Assembly (NCBI GenBank): GCA_024644405.1
Contig: JAHELC010000013.1
Coordinates: forward strand, 1 to 54,032
Reading direction: 5' to 3'
Source of the DNA: Nitrospinaceae bacterium
Lineage (GTDB): Bacteria; Nitrospinota; Nitrospinia; Nitrospinales; Nitrospinaceae
Length of the DNA: 54,032 nt
The notes beneath the pieces were generated by a model. It ran no database searches. It saw only the letters and a list, made by a program, of their open reading frames with translations, and was not told where the DNA came from. The translations under genes and the position numbers were made by a program. Positions 16,786-27,760 of the stretch are shown one piece after another (the stretch's first letter is position 1; each line of letters starts with the position of its first letter).

Positions 16786-17475
16786 ATGCCCACCGAAAAA
16801 ATCCTGGTCGTGGAAGACGAGGAAAATATTCAGGAACTTATCCGGTACAACCTGGCCAAAGAAGGGTACCAGGTCAGCTGTGTCCTCAGCGGAGAAAAAG
16901 GGCTGGAGGCCGCCCGCACCGGAAACCCTGACCTGGTGCTGCTCGACCTGATGCTTCCCGGTCTCGATGGCCTGGACGTCTGCAAGGAATTGAAACGGGA
17001 CGCCTCCACCCGGGGTATTGCCGTGATCATGGTCACCGCCAAGGGGGACGAGACGGACATCGTCACGGGACTGGAATTGGGCGCGGATGATTATGTGATC
17101 AAACCGTTCAGCCCCAAAGTTCTGTTGAGCCGGGTGAAGGCGGTGCTCCGCCGCAAACATTCCCCTGCGCCGGACGGTCAGAATGTGATTCAGATCCGCG
17201 ACCTCGTCATCCATCCCGGTCGCCATGAAGCGTTGTTGGAAAACAAAAAGCTCGATCTAACATTCACCGAATTTCGCATCCTCCAGACTCTCGCCGCCCG
17301 GCCCGGCTGGGTGTTCACCCGCGGGCAGATCGTGGATGCGGTCCGGGGCGAGGACCACGCCGTGACTGACCGCTCCGTGGATTTCCAGATCGTCGGACTG
17401 CGCCGGAAATTGGACCACTATTCCTCGTGCATTGAGACGGTGCGGGGGGTGGGGTACCGGTTTCAGGAAGCGTGA
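16786..17475 (+). CDS. phoB: OmpR/PhoB-family response regulator
   Basis: Two-component transcription factor of 229 residues. The receiver domain (about 1-120) has the acidic pocket E10/D11/E12, phosphoacceptor Asp54 (LVLLDLMLPGLDG), the conserved Thr (VTAK) and Lys (YVIKPF). The C-terminal winged helix (about 135-228) includes LTFTEFRILQTLAARPGWVFTRGQI and the end VRGVGYRF. I chose the ATG at 16786 because AGGGAGA precedes it and the receiver begins there; an earlier TTG in frame lacks support. It overlaps the PhoR-like kinase by one base. No pst or phoU genes follow, so phosphate control is inferred from similarity only. Confidence 0.9.
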   Translation: MPTEKILVVEDEENIQELIRYNLAKEGYQVSCVLSGEKGLEAARTGNPDLVLLDLMLPGLDGLDVCKELKRDASTRGIAVIMVTAKGDETDIVTGLELGADDYVIKPFSPKVLLSRVKAVLRRKHSPAPDGQNVIQIRDLVIHPGRHEALLENKKLDLTFTEFRILQTLAARPGWVFTRGQIVDAVRGEDHAVTDRSVDFQIVGLRRKLDHYSSCIETVRGVGYRFQEA

Positions 17476-19259
17476 TGTTCAAAAAAACCCTGCACAGACA
17501 GCTTTATCTTTCTTATCTGCTGATCACCCTGTTGTCCCTCGGGGCGATCGGTGGATATACCGTCAGCGCCCTCCATCATTTCTATAATGAACAAACTTCA
17601 GCCGATTTGGAATCCCGCGCCCGCTTGATCCAACACCAGGTGTCTCACCACTTCGCTTCGGCCAATATCCCGGCGCTGAAACGCCTGGCAGAAACCCTGG
17701 GACAATCCGGCGCGCAACGCGTAACCTTGATCCTTCCCGATGGCACCGTAGCCGGAGATTCCGAAGAAAATCCTGCTCGTATGGATAATCATGCCGACCG
17801 GCCGGAAGTGAAGGAAGCTCTGGCAGGAGAAACCGGGTCCTCGGTGCGCTACAGCCAAACGGTGAAAGCCAATTTGATGTATGTCGCCCTTCCGGTCAAC
17901 CCAGGCGCTCAATTGTTGGGTGTGGTGCGTCTGTCCATTCCGCTGACCGTCATCGATGAAACGTTGAAGGGAATGTTGTGGCAAATAATCCTGGCCGGTT
18001 TGTTGATTGCCCTGGCCGCGACGCCCGTCAGCCTTTACATCTCCCGGCGGATCAGCCGCCCCCTCTCTGAAATGAAGGACAATGCCGAACGGATCGCCTC
18101 GGGACAACTCGATTCGCGTATTCGGGTGGAAGGTCCCGACGACGTGGTCCGCCTGGCCGAAGCGCTCAACCAAATGGCCGTTCAACTCGACGACCGGATC
18201 CACACCGTCACCGCCCAGCGCAATGAGCAGGAAGCGATTTTATCCAGCATGGTGGAAGGCGTGGTTGCCGTGGATTCCAACCAGAATGTCCTGAGCCTGA
18301 ACCGGGCCGCCGCCAATCTCCTCGGGATCCAGGCCGGGTTTGCCCAGGGCCAGCCGGTTCAAATGGTGATACGGAATACCCAATTACAGGAGTTTGTAAA
18401 AAAAGCACTCATCAGCCCGGAAACCGTCGAACAGGATATTGTGTTTCATCGGGGAGAAAATGAACAGGTGCTTAAGGTGATCGGTACCGCTCTCCGGGAT
18501 TTCAAACAAACTGCCATCGGTGCGGTTATCGTGTTGAACGATATCACACGTTTGAAACGGTTGGAAAACATGCGCCGCGATTTTGTCGCCAACGTTTCTC
18601 ATGAGCTCAAAACGCCCATCACCTCCATTAAAGGGTTCGTCGAAACCCTGTTGAGCGGCGCTATGCAAAAACCGGAAGATGGCAAACGGTTCCTGGAGAT
18701 TGTGGCCGGTCAGGCGGACCGTCTCAATGCCATTGTCGATGACTTGCTGGTTTTGTCACGGCTGGAGCAGGATGCAGAGAAAGTCGAAATTGTTATCGAG
18801 AATAGCGGACTGAAGCCTGTTCTGGAAATGGCGATCCAGGCGTGCGCCCCCAAGGCTTCCGAAAAAACCGTTCGCGTGGATCTGAATTGCCCGGAGAGCA
18901 TCGCGGCCCGGATCAACCCGCAGTTATTGGAGCAGGCGGTGATCAACCTGGTGGACAACGCCATCAAGTACAGCCTGCCCTCGACGCAGGTCCGTGTCGA
19001 GGCTACTTTGGATAATGGAGAAATCACAGTGGCGGTGACCGATGAGGGACGGGGCATCGCGAAAGAACACTTCCCCCGCCTGTTCGAACGGTTTTACCGG
19101 GTGGATAGCGATCGCAGCCGCGAAATGGGAGGCACCGGGCTGGGCCTCGCCATCGTCAAGCACATCGCCCAGGTGCACGGCGGAAGCGTCAGCGTGGACA
19201 GCTCGGTCGGCAAGGGCAGTACCTTCCGGATACACCTTCCCGCAAGCCACAGCGCATAA
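17475..19259 (+). CDS. phoR: PhoR-like sensor histidine kinase
   Basis: Membrane kinase of 594 residues, partner of the regulator just upstream (TGATG overlap). Order: helix at about 11-31; periplasmic sensor about 35-160; second helix about 165-187; HAMP about 188-240 (ISRRISRPLSEMKDNAERIASG); PAS about 250-355 (SSMVEGVVAVDSNQNVLSLN); phosphoacceptor His376 (NVSHELKTPITSIKGFVETL); ATPase domain with N-box NLVDNAIKY, DEGRGI and GGTGLGLAIV. The periplasmic sensor is larger than that of enteric PhoR, as in Bacillus-type PhoR. Ligand unknown. Confidence 0.92.
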   Translation: MFKKTLHRQLYLSYLLITLLSLGAIGGYTVSALHHFYNEQTSADLESRARLIQHQVSHHFASANIPALKRLAETLGQSGAQRVTLILPDGTVAGDSEENPARMDNHADRPEVKEALAGETGSSVRYSQTVKANLMYVALPVNPGAQLLGVVRLSIPLTVIDETLKGMLWQIILAGLLIALAATPVSLYISRRISRPLSEMKDNAERIASGQLDSRIRVEGPDDVVRLAEALNQMAVQLDDRIHTVTAQRNEQEAILSSMVEGVVAVDSNQNVLSLNRAAANLLGIQAGFAQGQPVQMVIRNTQLQEFVKKALISPETVEQDIVFHRGENEQVLKVIGTALRDFKQTAIGAVIVLNDITRLKRLENMRRDFVANVSHELKTPITSIKGFVETLLSGAMQKPEDGKRFLEIVAGQADRLNAIVDDLLVLSRLEQDAEKVEIVIENSGLKPVLEMAIQACAPKASEKTVRVDLNCPESIAARINPQLLEQAVINLVDNAIKYSLPSTQVRVEATLDNGEITVAVTDEGRGIAKEHFPRLFERFYRVDSDRSREMGGTGLGLAIVKHIAQVHGGSVSVDSSVGKGSTFRIHLPASHSA

Positions 19260-19265
19260 AAAATT

Positions 19266-19859
19266 TTACCGGGTATTGCGCACGGCGCGCACGCCTCCGT
19301 TCATGCATATGGACAGCCGCCGCACGTTGGAGAATCCCTTCACAAAATAAAAAGTTGGAGCACAGCAGTCCGTCAAATCAGTGTCCTGCTTTTCCCCCGA
19401 CCAATACCAGTACGCCGCGCCGTCCGCAAATCGTTTGTCGAGATGCAGAGGGTTCTCCGGATCATGGTCCCAAGCCATGACGTTTTCAACCGTATCATCG
19501 TAAATGCCGTACATCTCCCAGGTGGAGGGCATGCGCCAATCGTCGTAGCCCCCGGTCTCCAGCGCCTGGACGTATTCGTACGATTGATACCAGTTCAGGC
19601 ACCGGCCCAGGTCGGCGTAACTGTCCTTCTGCGTCCACATCAACCCCTGTTGATCCGTGAGAGTGCCGTCTTTGTTGTCTGTGAGGTGCACTCTCGATTT
19701 GGGCGGTGGAGGCGGAACATAGTGCGGCGCTTCATAGGGTTTGTCATGGATATACGGATTGGGGCCGGCAAACATGAAAGAAGGGGAAAACAGAAACCCA
19801 CCCATCGTCGCCAGCCAGGTGCAAAAAATGGGATAAAGGTATTTCTTAATCGAAACCAT
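19266..19859 (-). CDS. secreted DUF1566 (Lcl C-terminal-like) protein
   Basis: Exported protein of 197 residues. It begins with a signal peptide (MVSIKKYLYPIFCTWLATMG, cleavage probably after SFMFA), followed by a proline-rich stretch (VPPPPPK). The DUF1566 module follows, with DNKDGTLTDQQGLMWTQKDS, GGYDDWRMPSTWEM and a final CMNGGVRAVRN. DUF1566 domains are related to C-type-lectin-like folds of secreted proteins and their roles are poorly known. An earlier ATG at 19892 would add 11 residues; I prefer 19859 because it gives a cleaner signal peptide. It converges with the PhoR gene, 6 bases away. Confidence 0.8.
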   Translation of the reverse strand: MVSIKKYLYPIFCTWLATMGGFLFSPSFMFAGPNPYIHDKPYEAPHYVPPPPPKSRVHLTDNKDGTLTDQQGLMWTQKDSYADLGRCLNWYQSYEYVQALETGGYDDWRMPSTWEMYGIYDDTVENVMAWDHDPENPLHLDKRFADGAAYWYWSGEKQDTDLTDCCAPTFYFVKGFSNVRRLSICMNGGVRAVRNTR

Positions 19860-19935
19860 TCGCAGCTCACGGCAAGTGAGGAACATTTTCATTTTTATTA
19901 TAACTCGATTTCGCGATGGTTAAACCAATCAGGAT

Positions 19936-22505
19936 TCAGGCGTCGACCTTGCGCAGGGTGTGTACCGGTTTGTTGCGCAGGACGTCGAGACTGCTCACGA
20001 TGCCCGTAACGGTGGTCAGTATCACCGCCGTCAGCAACGCCCAAGCCAGCGGGCCGATTCTCAGGTGCCAGTCGGATTTCACGATGTATTCCATCACCGC
20101 CCACGAAAGTCCCACCGACAGCAACACGCCGATGGTGGCGGCGATCACTCCCAGCATGGCGTATTCATAACCCAGAATCGACGCCACCACACTGCGTTTC
20201 GCGCCCAGGGTTTTCAGGATGGCCGACTCCTTCAGCCGCCGGAACTTGGTCGACGCGATGGCCCCCGATAAAATAAACAATCCCGAGACGATGGCGAAGC
20301 CCGACATGAAGTCCACCAGCGTCAGCAGTTTGTTGACCACCGACTCCACCGTATCGACGATGTCGCGTGTGCTGAACGCGGTGATGTTGGGCAGCGCATC
20401 CACGACCGCCTCCTGCACGGCCATTTCATGTGCCGGGTCGAGACTGACCGTGCCGACATAAGTCACCGGCGCTTGCGCCAATGCCCCGGGAGAATAGATC
20501 ATATAAAAATTGGTGCGGATGTTGCGCCAGCTGACCTTGCGGATACTGGTCACTTCGGCAGTGACGGGAAGGCCCTGGATGTTCATGGTGAGTTGCGATC
20601 CCAGGGTGGCGCCCAGTCGCCGTGCCGCGTCCTCTTCCAGCGACACCTGCGAAAGCTGGGCCTCCTCTTTGTTCCACCAGCGGCCCTCGGTAATATTGTT
20701 GTCCCGTTTCGGCAACTCCATCATGTAGGTTATCCTGAACTCCTTGTTGATAAACCATTCTTCATCGTGTCTGTTTGTGTATTGCCAGTTCTCGGCCTTG
20801 CGTCCATCGATGCTGTGAAGCCGGGAGCGCACGAGTGGCGTCAGCTCCAGCTTGGCGTCAGGCGCAGTCTGTAGAATGACTTTTTCGAAAGTCCCGGTCT
20901 GATTTCTCTGAATATCGATAAAGAAAAAATTCGGCGGTTTGATTTCGGTATTTTTCTTAAGCATGGCGATCATGTCCATTTGAACCAGCCGGATCGACAG
21001 CACCAGCATAATCCCGATGCCCAGTGCGGTGATGATCGATACCGCCTGGTTGTTCGGCCGGTACAAATTGGCCAGACCGTAACGGCGTGTCATGCGTTTC
21101 GACGGCGGCAGTGTGCGTAGAATCCTGAGAAGTAGAACCGAAATACCCGCCAGGAGACCCGTCGACACCACCAGCGAAACCAGAAACACCATTCCGCGCT
21201 GGATAGAATCCGCCTGCCAGAAAATAATCGCCGTCAGGCCCACAGAAAACAAAATGCCCATGGTCCATCGCTGGCGGCGCGATCCTTTCGCCAATTCTTC
21301 CTCCTCTGCGATGTGGCGGAACAGCCGCAGGGGGCGCGTCCGCACCGCGCGGATCAACGGCCACAGGGTGAACAGCAGAGTGGTGCCCATTCCCAGGGAC
21401 AGCGACTGCACGGCAGGCACCCAGAGAAATCCCGGTTCGAACTGAAGATTCAACAAGCCGGACATCCTGGAAGGCAGCAGGTATTGCAATCCGTAACCGA
21501 TGCCGACGCCCAAACCGCTCCCGATCAGCCCCAGCAGTACGGCCTGCAGGAGATATACCTTAAACACCGTGCGCGAGGTTGCCCCCAGGCAATTGAGTAT
21601 GGCGATGGTGTCCAGCTTCTGAGCCATGAAGGTGCGGATGATCATCGCAATGCCAATGCCGCCCATCAACAACGCGATCACGCCGACCGACCCGAGATAT
21701 TTTGCCATGCGGTCGACGGATTGGGTGAGGTTGGACGCCACGTCGCGGTACGTGCGGATGGAGGTGCCCTTGTCCTTGAGCCCGAATTCCAGCAGGCTCA
21801 CGGTTTTTTCCGGCACTCTTTCCGCCGGCAGGCGGATCAGTGTTTTATAAGTGATGCGGCTTCCTGGCTGGATCAGTTTGGATCGGTCCAGGGTTTCGTT
21901 GGAGACGATCACCCGCGGACCCAGACTGAACGCGAGCGAGATGCGATCAGGTTCCCCTAAGATGACACCGGCAATGCGTGCGGTCACCGACCCCAGTTGA
22001 AAGGTGTCACCGACTTTGAGTCTGGTTTTTAACAAAAAATTGGGTTCCACCAGTACCCCGTTACCGGACAACAGCTCGTTGACGGCGCTCGCCGGATTCG
22101 TTTTCAGTTTTCCATAAAAAGGATACAGGGGAGCTTCTGTGGGAACAGATTTTAATTCTACCAGCAGGGATCCATTACGCCCCTCCCGGGTGGAAGGGAA
22201 CCGGGCCATGGCATGTGTCTCGCGCACAAACTGAAACTCGGATTCCGGCAGAGCGGATTTCTGGTAAGCCCGGTCGTCTTCGCTTTGCGGCCAACTGCTT
22301 TTGATTTCGATGTCCGCCGCCAACAGGCTTTTCGATTCGCCGAGGATTGCTAGCTCCATGGTGTCCGAGACGCTTTTAATCGTCATCACCGCGCCGACAC
22401 CGATGGCGAGACAAATCACGAAAAAAAGGAACCGCCTGCCCGCACCGCGGGTTTCAGCAAACGCCAGCGCGAACAATTGGCGGAGCGTCAGGTTGCCGGT
22501 ATTCA

Positions 22506-22506
<1 letters not shown>
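19936..22506 (-). CDS. ybbP: ABC transporter permease, YbbP/FtsX family
   Basis: Large inner-membrane permease of 856 residues, of the FtsX/MacB/LolCE superfamily. A first helix lies at about 21-43, followed by a big periplasmic domain, helices near 265-290, 310-340 and 360-385, and helices near 415-435 and 440-465. A second periplasmic domain and three terminal helices, ending near residue 840, complete it. This duplicated layout matches YbbP. It overlaps the ATPase gene (stop TAATG). The arrangement permease-ATPase divergent from tesA is the same as E. coli ybbP-ybbA-tesA, which supports the assignment. Such transporters are thought to move or extract lipids or lipoproteins; the substrate is not known. 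Confidence 0.88.
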
Positions 22507-23189
<683 letters not shown>

Positions 23190-23212
23190 TGATTTTCCGT
23201 GAGTACAGGCTT

Positions 23213-23872
23213 ATGAATCATTGTTACAAAGTCCGGTGCCTTCTTACAAACCTTTTTTCCGTGTTTTTATTTGGGATGATTTTGATGAATGCTTCATCAG
23301 GTATAGCCGGGGAAGCGGGCCGGCCGGTGATTCTTGCTTTCGGCGACAGCCTCACCGCCGGGTTTGGCGTGAATCCGAACGACAGCTATCCCGCCCGTCT
23401 GCAACGGCTTCTGGATGAGAAAGGCTATCATTATAAGGTGGTCAACGCCGGAGTCTCGGGCGATACCACGGCGGGAGGCGTGGGGCGCATCCACTGGGTG
23501 CTCCAGCATGAGCCGGAGATTGTCATCCTGGAACTGGGCGCCAACGACGGCCTGCGCGGGTTGTCGATCAGCGAGATGCGCAATAACCTGGGGAAGATCA
23601 TCGAAATCTGCAAGGCAAAAGGCGCAAAGGTTCTGCTGGCGGGAATGGAAATCACACCCAACCTGGGCGCCGAGTACAGCCGGGAGTTTCGCGAATCGTT
23701 TTCTTTATTGGCCGAGAAGTATCAGGTCACCCTCATCCCGTTTTTTCTGAAAGACGTCGCGGCGCGCCCCGAACTCACCCAACCCGACGGCGTTCACCCT
23801 CTCACTAACGGCTATAGCGTCGTCACCCAAACTGTCTTCCAATACCTCGAACCGATGTTGAAGAAAAAGTAG
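23213..23872 (+). CDS. tesA: TesA-type GDSL esterase / lysophospholipase, exported
   Basis: SGNH-fold arylesterase and thioesterase of 219 residues with an N-terminal signal segment (LLTNLFSVFLFGMILMNASSG). Block I is FGDSLTAGFG with the nucleophile Ser, block III is ELGANDGLRG, and block V is DGVHPLTNGY with the catalytic Asp and His. The block II glycine is in NAGVSGDTT. I chose the ATG at 23213 because the frame before it begins at a TTG inside the promoter region. Divergent from ybbA-ybbP, as in E. coli, and probably acting in the periplasm on lysophospholipids or acyl thioesters. Confidence 0.92.
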   Translation: MNHCYKVRCLLTNLFSVFLFGMILMNASSGIAGEAGRPVILAFGDSLTAGFGVNPNDSYPARLQRLLDEKGYHYKVVNAGVSGDTTAGGVGRIHWVLQHEPEIVILELGANDGLRGLSISEMRNNLGKIIEICKAKGAKVLLAGMEITPNLGAEYSREFRESFSLLAEKYQVTLIPFFLKDVAARPELTQPDGVHPLTNGYSVVTQTVFQYLEPMLKKK

Positions 23873-23882
23873 GGAGATTCGG

Positions 23883-24980
23883 TTACTTGCATTCCTTGAA
23901 GTAGTTCATGAGTTGATCATAACTGTTGCCTGTGTTCAGGAGGGAGTTGGCGGTATCGTAGCCGGCCTGGAGGTCCTGGAAGCGGCCGAACAGATAGCCC
24001 AGCGTTGCCGCCTGCCAGGCGATGAGAGGTGCGGCGGGTCCGCCGTTGCCCTGGAGTGCCTGTTCCCCCAACTCGGCCACTTTCTCACGGTTGGCGGAGG
24101 TTTGTTTCAATACTTCAAACGCATCCTGAATCGGTTGAGCGGTTGCGGCATCCAACGCGCGTTCGTAATCCAGTTTTTTCTCCTGAACACCGATCTTGTT
24201 CAGATGGATGAACAGTTTGGCGGTCTTGTGTACGCCATATAATATGGAACCTTCCATCCCGTTGCCGACCACGGCGATTTCCCAGCCGCCCAGCGGGGCG
24301 ACGGCCAGCATGGATGCTTCGTAACCGGGATGAAAATAATTGGTGGCGAGGTAGTTGGTTTTCGCCTGCAGCGGCATCAGCATTTTTTCCATGGTGGCCA
24401 GCATGGGACGCTTCACGATTTCCGAGCGCAAGGATTTCAGTGCGTCCAGTTTGGGATGGCTCTGTTGCGTGCCGAGGTAACCGAACCCGAAATTCTCGAT
24501 CAGGACTTTTCTCTGTTCAAAGGTCTGGTCCGCGGATACCCCGTAATGATTCACCAGCAGGTCCTCGAAGGTGATGCCGAATTTGGGCGGCAGGGGCAGG
24601 GCGGAATGGCCGTAAGCCGGCAGTCCCATTTCCGCCAGTAAAGGGATGGTGTAAAACGTGAAAATGGGCGTCCGCTCGAATCCGTCGAACGCCTCGGCGA
24701 CCTGCACCAGCTTGTCGAAATTAACTTCCTGGGAGACGGTGGTGGCATCGAGGGCTTTCCAGTAGCCGATATTCTCTTCCACCGTTTCCAGTTTCATACG
24801 GGCGGCGATCAGGAATACAGCCGCGCGTTCACTCGACACTTCGTCATTTAAAATGAGGGACAATGCATCCTCCGCCTCGTCGCGGGTAAGATCCTTGCTC
24901 ATTTTGGGCCCGGTGGCGATTTTTACCAGATAGGTTCTCATCCGCTCGTTAGGGTCGGATTGTGGGGGATTTGCGTTCAT
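23883..24980 (-). CDS. TrpD2/YbiB-like glycosyltransferase family 3 protein
   Basis: Cytoplasmic protein of 365 residues resembling anthranilate phosphoribosyltransferase relatives. The helical N-domain is seen at about 10-80 (LTRDEAEDALSLILNDEVSSERAAVFLIAARMK), then an alpha/beta core. The phosphoribosyl-diphosphate loop GTGGD of TrpD is replaced by DGFERTP, followed by AYGHSALPLPPKFG where TrpD has its KHGNR region. Classical TrpD activity is therefore unlikely; YbiB-type proteins bind nucleic acid. I take the ATG at 24980 rather than a longer frame. It is divergent from the radical SAM gene, with 39 bases between starts. Confidence 0.72.
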   Translation of the reverse strand: MNANPPQSDPNERMRTYLVKIATGPKMSKDLTRDEAEDALSLILNDEVSSERAAVFLIAARMKLETVEENIGYWKALDATTVSQEVNFDKLVQVAEAFDGFERTPIFTFYTIPLLAEMGLPAYGHSALPLPPKFGITFEDLLVNHYGVSADQTFEQRKVLIENFGFGYLGTQQSHPKLDALKSLRSEIVKRPMLATMEKMLMPLQAKTNYLATNYFHPGYEASMLAVAPLGGWEIAVVGNGMEGSILYGVHKTAKLFIHLNKIGVQEKKLDYERALDAATAQPIQDAFEVLKQTSANREKVAELGEQALQGNGGPAAPLIAWQAATLGYLFGRFQDLQAGYDTANSLLNTGNSYDQLMNYFKECK

Positions 24981-25019
24981 AAGTGCCGCAGGCTCTGGTC
25001 CGCAAGGACGTTTTGGAGT

Positions 25020-26771
25020 ATGATGAGTGTTCCGATTAATCCTTTCGATTATATGATGGAAACAGCCATTGAGGAACAATTAAGCGAGGTTTCCAGCGTC
25101 CTTCGCCCGGTCAGCGTGTTGCTGGTTTACCCCAGCACCAGCGATGTGGCCCTGGCCAACCTCGGATTTCAGCGGGTGTACAGCCTGCTGAACGCCATCG
25201 ACGGGGTGACCTGCGACCGTTTCAGCCTGCCGCCGGGATGGGACCCGACCACGCAACCCCTGAAGTCGGATCAACTGCGTTCGCACGACCTGGGCCGCCT
25301 GCCGATGGACTTCGACCTCATCGCGTTTTCCATTTCCTTCGAGCCGGATTACCTGAACACGGTGCTGATCCTCGACTATTTCGGTATTCCACTGGACCGC
25401 AATCAACGCGGACCGCAATACCCGCTGGTTGTGGCCGGAGGATCGGCGTTATTCATCAACCCGGAACCGCTGGCGGATATTCTCGATTTGTGCTTCATCG
25501 GCGAGGGCGAGGGCCTGGCGGAACGGTTTTTTCATCACGTCACGCATACCCAGTGGAACGATCCGCGCGAACTGCTAAAGGACCTGGCGCAACAACCGGG
25601 CATCTACGTCCCCAAATTTTACGAACCGGTGTATGACGAAGCCCGGCAAACCGCGTTGCAAGCCGAACCGTGGGTGGCCGAGCGCATCGAACGCCACTGG
25701 GTGCCGGAGGGCTCGCCGGAATTGTGCACGCATTCGGAACTGCACGAGGAGTCGACCGCGTTCAAGAACATGGCGTTGATGGAGGTGACGCGCGGGTGCA
25801 TCTGGGCGTGCCGCTTCTGCACCGCCGGGTTCATCTACCGTCCGCCGCGCGAACCGGATTTGACCCAAACGTATGACTCGCTGGAACGCGTCTTGATCGA
25901 CCAGGGAAAAGAGGCCTCGACCATCGGCCTGGTGGGTCCGTCGGTGACCGATCATCCCCAATTGCTGGGGCTGGCGCGGCGGCTGGTGGCGGAAGGCAAA
26001 AAACTTTCGTTTTCTTCCCTGCGCATGGAAACGCTGACCGACGAGCTGGTCGACCTGATCATCAAGAGCGGACAGAAAACCCTGACGGTGGCGATCGATG
26101 CGCCGTCAGAACGCATGCGCGACGTCATCAACAAATCGGCGAGTGATGATTTTGTGATCGACAAGTGCCGCTTCCTGACGGAGAAGGGCATCCTGCATCT
26201 CAAAATCTATTCGATTATCGGCCTGCCGACGGAAACGGATGACGATATCGACCAGTTCCTCCGCCTGATCGAAAATGTCCAGAAGGTGTATGTGGAGGCC
26301 TGCCGCGCACGCGGCAACATCGGGTCGGTGACCATCGGTTTGAGTCCGCTGGTGCCGAAGCCGGGCACGCCGTTTCAGTGGCACCCGATGGAGAATGTGC
26401 CAGTGTTGAAAAAAAGATTCATGAAAGTACGCAAGGCGCTCGGCAAACTGCCGAACATTGAGCTCAGCTTCGGGTCGCCCAACGAAGCGTACTTGCAGAC
26501 CTACCTTTCGCGCGGCGACCGGCGGGTGTTGTCGTTCTTCCAGGAGTATCTCAGCAACGGCCATGACGAAAAAGCCGCGCTGCAGAAAGCCGAACCGCAT
26601 CCCGATCATGCGGTGTACCGTCAATTTGGAAAAGACGATCACCTGCCGTGGGACATCGTCGATCACGGGTACTTCCCGAAATTTCTCTGGCAGGATTACC
26701 AACGCGCACTGCGCCACAAGCACACCCCCGTGTGCGACACCGCTACCTGTAAAATCTGCGGCATCTGCTGA
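25020..26771 (+). CDS. B12-binding-domain radical SAM protein, function unknown
   Basis: Radical SAM enzyme of 583 residues. The N-terminal 200 residues resemble a cobalamin-binding-like domain (PVSVLLVYPSTSDVALANLGFQ, DFDLIAFSISFEPDYLN, VAGGSALFINPEPLAD). The core has C260-x3-C264-x2-C267 (TRGCIWACRFCTAGF), which holds the [4Fe-4S] cluster. The C-terminus ends with a Cys-rich tail (CDTATCKICGIC). The RGCIWACRFCTAGF text is close to the family sometimes annotated as TIGR03960. The DxHxxG cobalamin loop is not obvious, so B12 use is doubtful. The next gene begins 16 bases downstream and is probably in the same operon. Substrate unknown. Confidence 0.85.
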   Translation: MMSVPINPFDYMMETAIEEQLSEVSSVLRPVSVLLVYPSTSDVALANLGFQRVYSLLNAIDGVTCDRFSLPPGWDPTTQPLKSDQLRSHDLGRLPMDFDLIAFSISFEPDYLNTVLILDYFGIPLDRNQRGPQYPLVVAGGSALFINPEPLADILDLCFIGEGEGLAERFFHHVTHTQWNDPRELLKDLAQQPGIYVPKFYEPVYDEARQTALQAEPWVAERIERHWVPEGSPELCTHSELHEESTAFKNMALMEVTRGCIWACRFCTAGFIYRPPREPDLTQTYDSLERVLIDQGKEASTIGLVGPSVTDHPQLLGLARRLVAEGKKLSFSSLRMETLTDELVDLIIKSGQKTLTVAIDAPSERMRDVINKSASDDFVIDKCRFLTEKGILHLKIYSIIGLPTETDDDIDQFLRLIENVQKVYVEACRARGNIGSVTIGLSPLVPKPGTPFQWHPMENVPVLKKRFMKVRKALGKLPNIELSFGSPNEAYLQTYLSRGDRRVLSFFQEYLSNGHDEKAALQKAEPHPDHAVYRQFGKDDHLPWDIVDHGYFPKFLWQDYQRALRHKHTPVCDTATCKICGIC

Positions 26772-26787
26772 CGCCGGGAGATCTTCC

Positions 26788-27678
26788 ATGGCTGATCCCA
26801 TAGACTTTCGCAAAATGGAAAAACTGCCGGAGAGTTGCCGGTTTTTCGATGTGAACACATTGTGGTATTTTCCCAACCGCTGGGTCGTGCGTTTTTTGTA
26901 CCCGTTACCGATCTCCGCCAACCAATTGACTCTGCTGGCTCTTGGGCTGGGACTGGTGGCCGCTGCGTTTTATGCTTCGAGTGGGGAAACAACACTGGTC
27001 TGGGGCGCGATTTTCTTATATGGAAAACTTTTTCTCGACAACGTCGACGGCAACCTGGCGCGTCTGAGAGGGGAGGAGTCACGGCTCGGCCGCTTTCTCG
27101 ATTCGTTCTCCGATTTTGTGGTGTCCGTGCTGGTGTACGGCGCCATCACTTTCCGTATTGCTGAACAATCTTCGGCTCCCGGTTTCATCTGGGTTCTGGG
27201 GTTCCTGGCTCTGGTGAGCAGCCTCCTGCAGTGCAGTTACTGGGTGTATTATTACGTGAGTTATACCGACTGGGTGGGATCCTACGAGAAGAACCGTACG
27301 GACGAAACGATGACGGATCAAGATCGCCAGGCGGTGGAGTCGGGCGAGTCCTCTTCCTGGGTTTATTTTCTGCAGATGTTTCACAATATCGCCTACGGGT
27401 GGCAGGATGCGCTGATCGCAGCCCTCGACCGCCTCAGTCGCGAGGCGGCGGATGTCCAGCAAAGCGAGGTACACCGCAAATACTGGGTCGCAGATAAATC
27501 CTTCCTGACCCGGATGGGTCCCTTGTGTGTCTGCACCAACACCATGGCGCTGGTGGTGTTGTCTTTAATAAACCAGCTGGAACTGTTTCTGGTGCTGGTG
27601 GTGTTTCTGGGCAACGGATATCTGTTGGTCCTGCAGGGATGGAAAATCATTCGATTCAAAAAGTTTGTATCCGGTTAA
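26788..27678 (+). CDS. CDP-alcohol phosphatidyltransferase family protein
   Basis: Integral membrane enzyme of 296 residues. The signature D-G-x2-A-R-x8-G-x3-D-x3-D is complete (DNVDGNLARLRG, then GRFLDSFSD), so it can probably join a CDP-activated lipid or sugar to an alcohol. Multiple helices follow to the end (for example FIWVLGFLALVSSLLQ, LVVLSLINQLELFLVLVVF). GGGAG-type bases stand nine before the ATG at 26788. It lacks features that would separate phosphatidylglycerol, inositol or serine synthases, so the product is unknown. It follows the radical SAM gene and precedes the Rieske-GltS gene on the same strand. Confidence 0.88.
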   Translation: MADPIDFRKMEKLPESCRFFDVNTLWYFPNRWVVRFLYPLPISANQLTLLALGLGLVAAAFYASSGETTLVWGAIFLYGKLFLDNVDGNLARLRGEESRLGRFLDSFSDFVVSVLVYGAITFRIAEQSSAPGFIWVLGFLALVSSLLQCSYWVYYYVSYTDWVGSYEKNRTDETMTDQDRQAVESGESSSWVYFLQMFHNIAYGWQDALIAALDRLSREAADVQQSEVHRKYWVADKSFLTRMGPLCVCTNTMALVVLSLINQLELFLVLVVFLGNGYLLVLQGWKIIRFKKFVSG

Positions 27679-27760
27679 AAAATTAATAAGTAAGTTCCGG
27701 CTTGATGAGCCGACCTAATCATGATTGCAGCAATTCAACTCATACCAATGGAGATCCTGA

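Noticed and set aside
26106-26921. Minus-strand open frame of 271 codons opposite the radical SAM gene
   Set aside because: Shadow frame; the plus strand has the CxxxCxxC enzyme and the next gene start.
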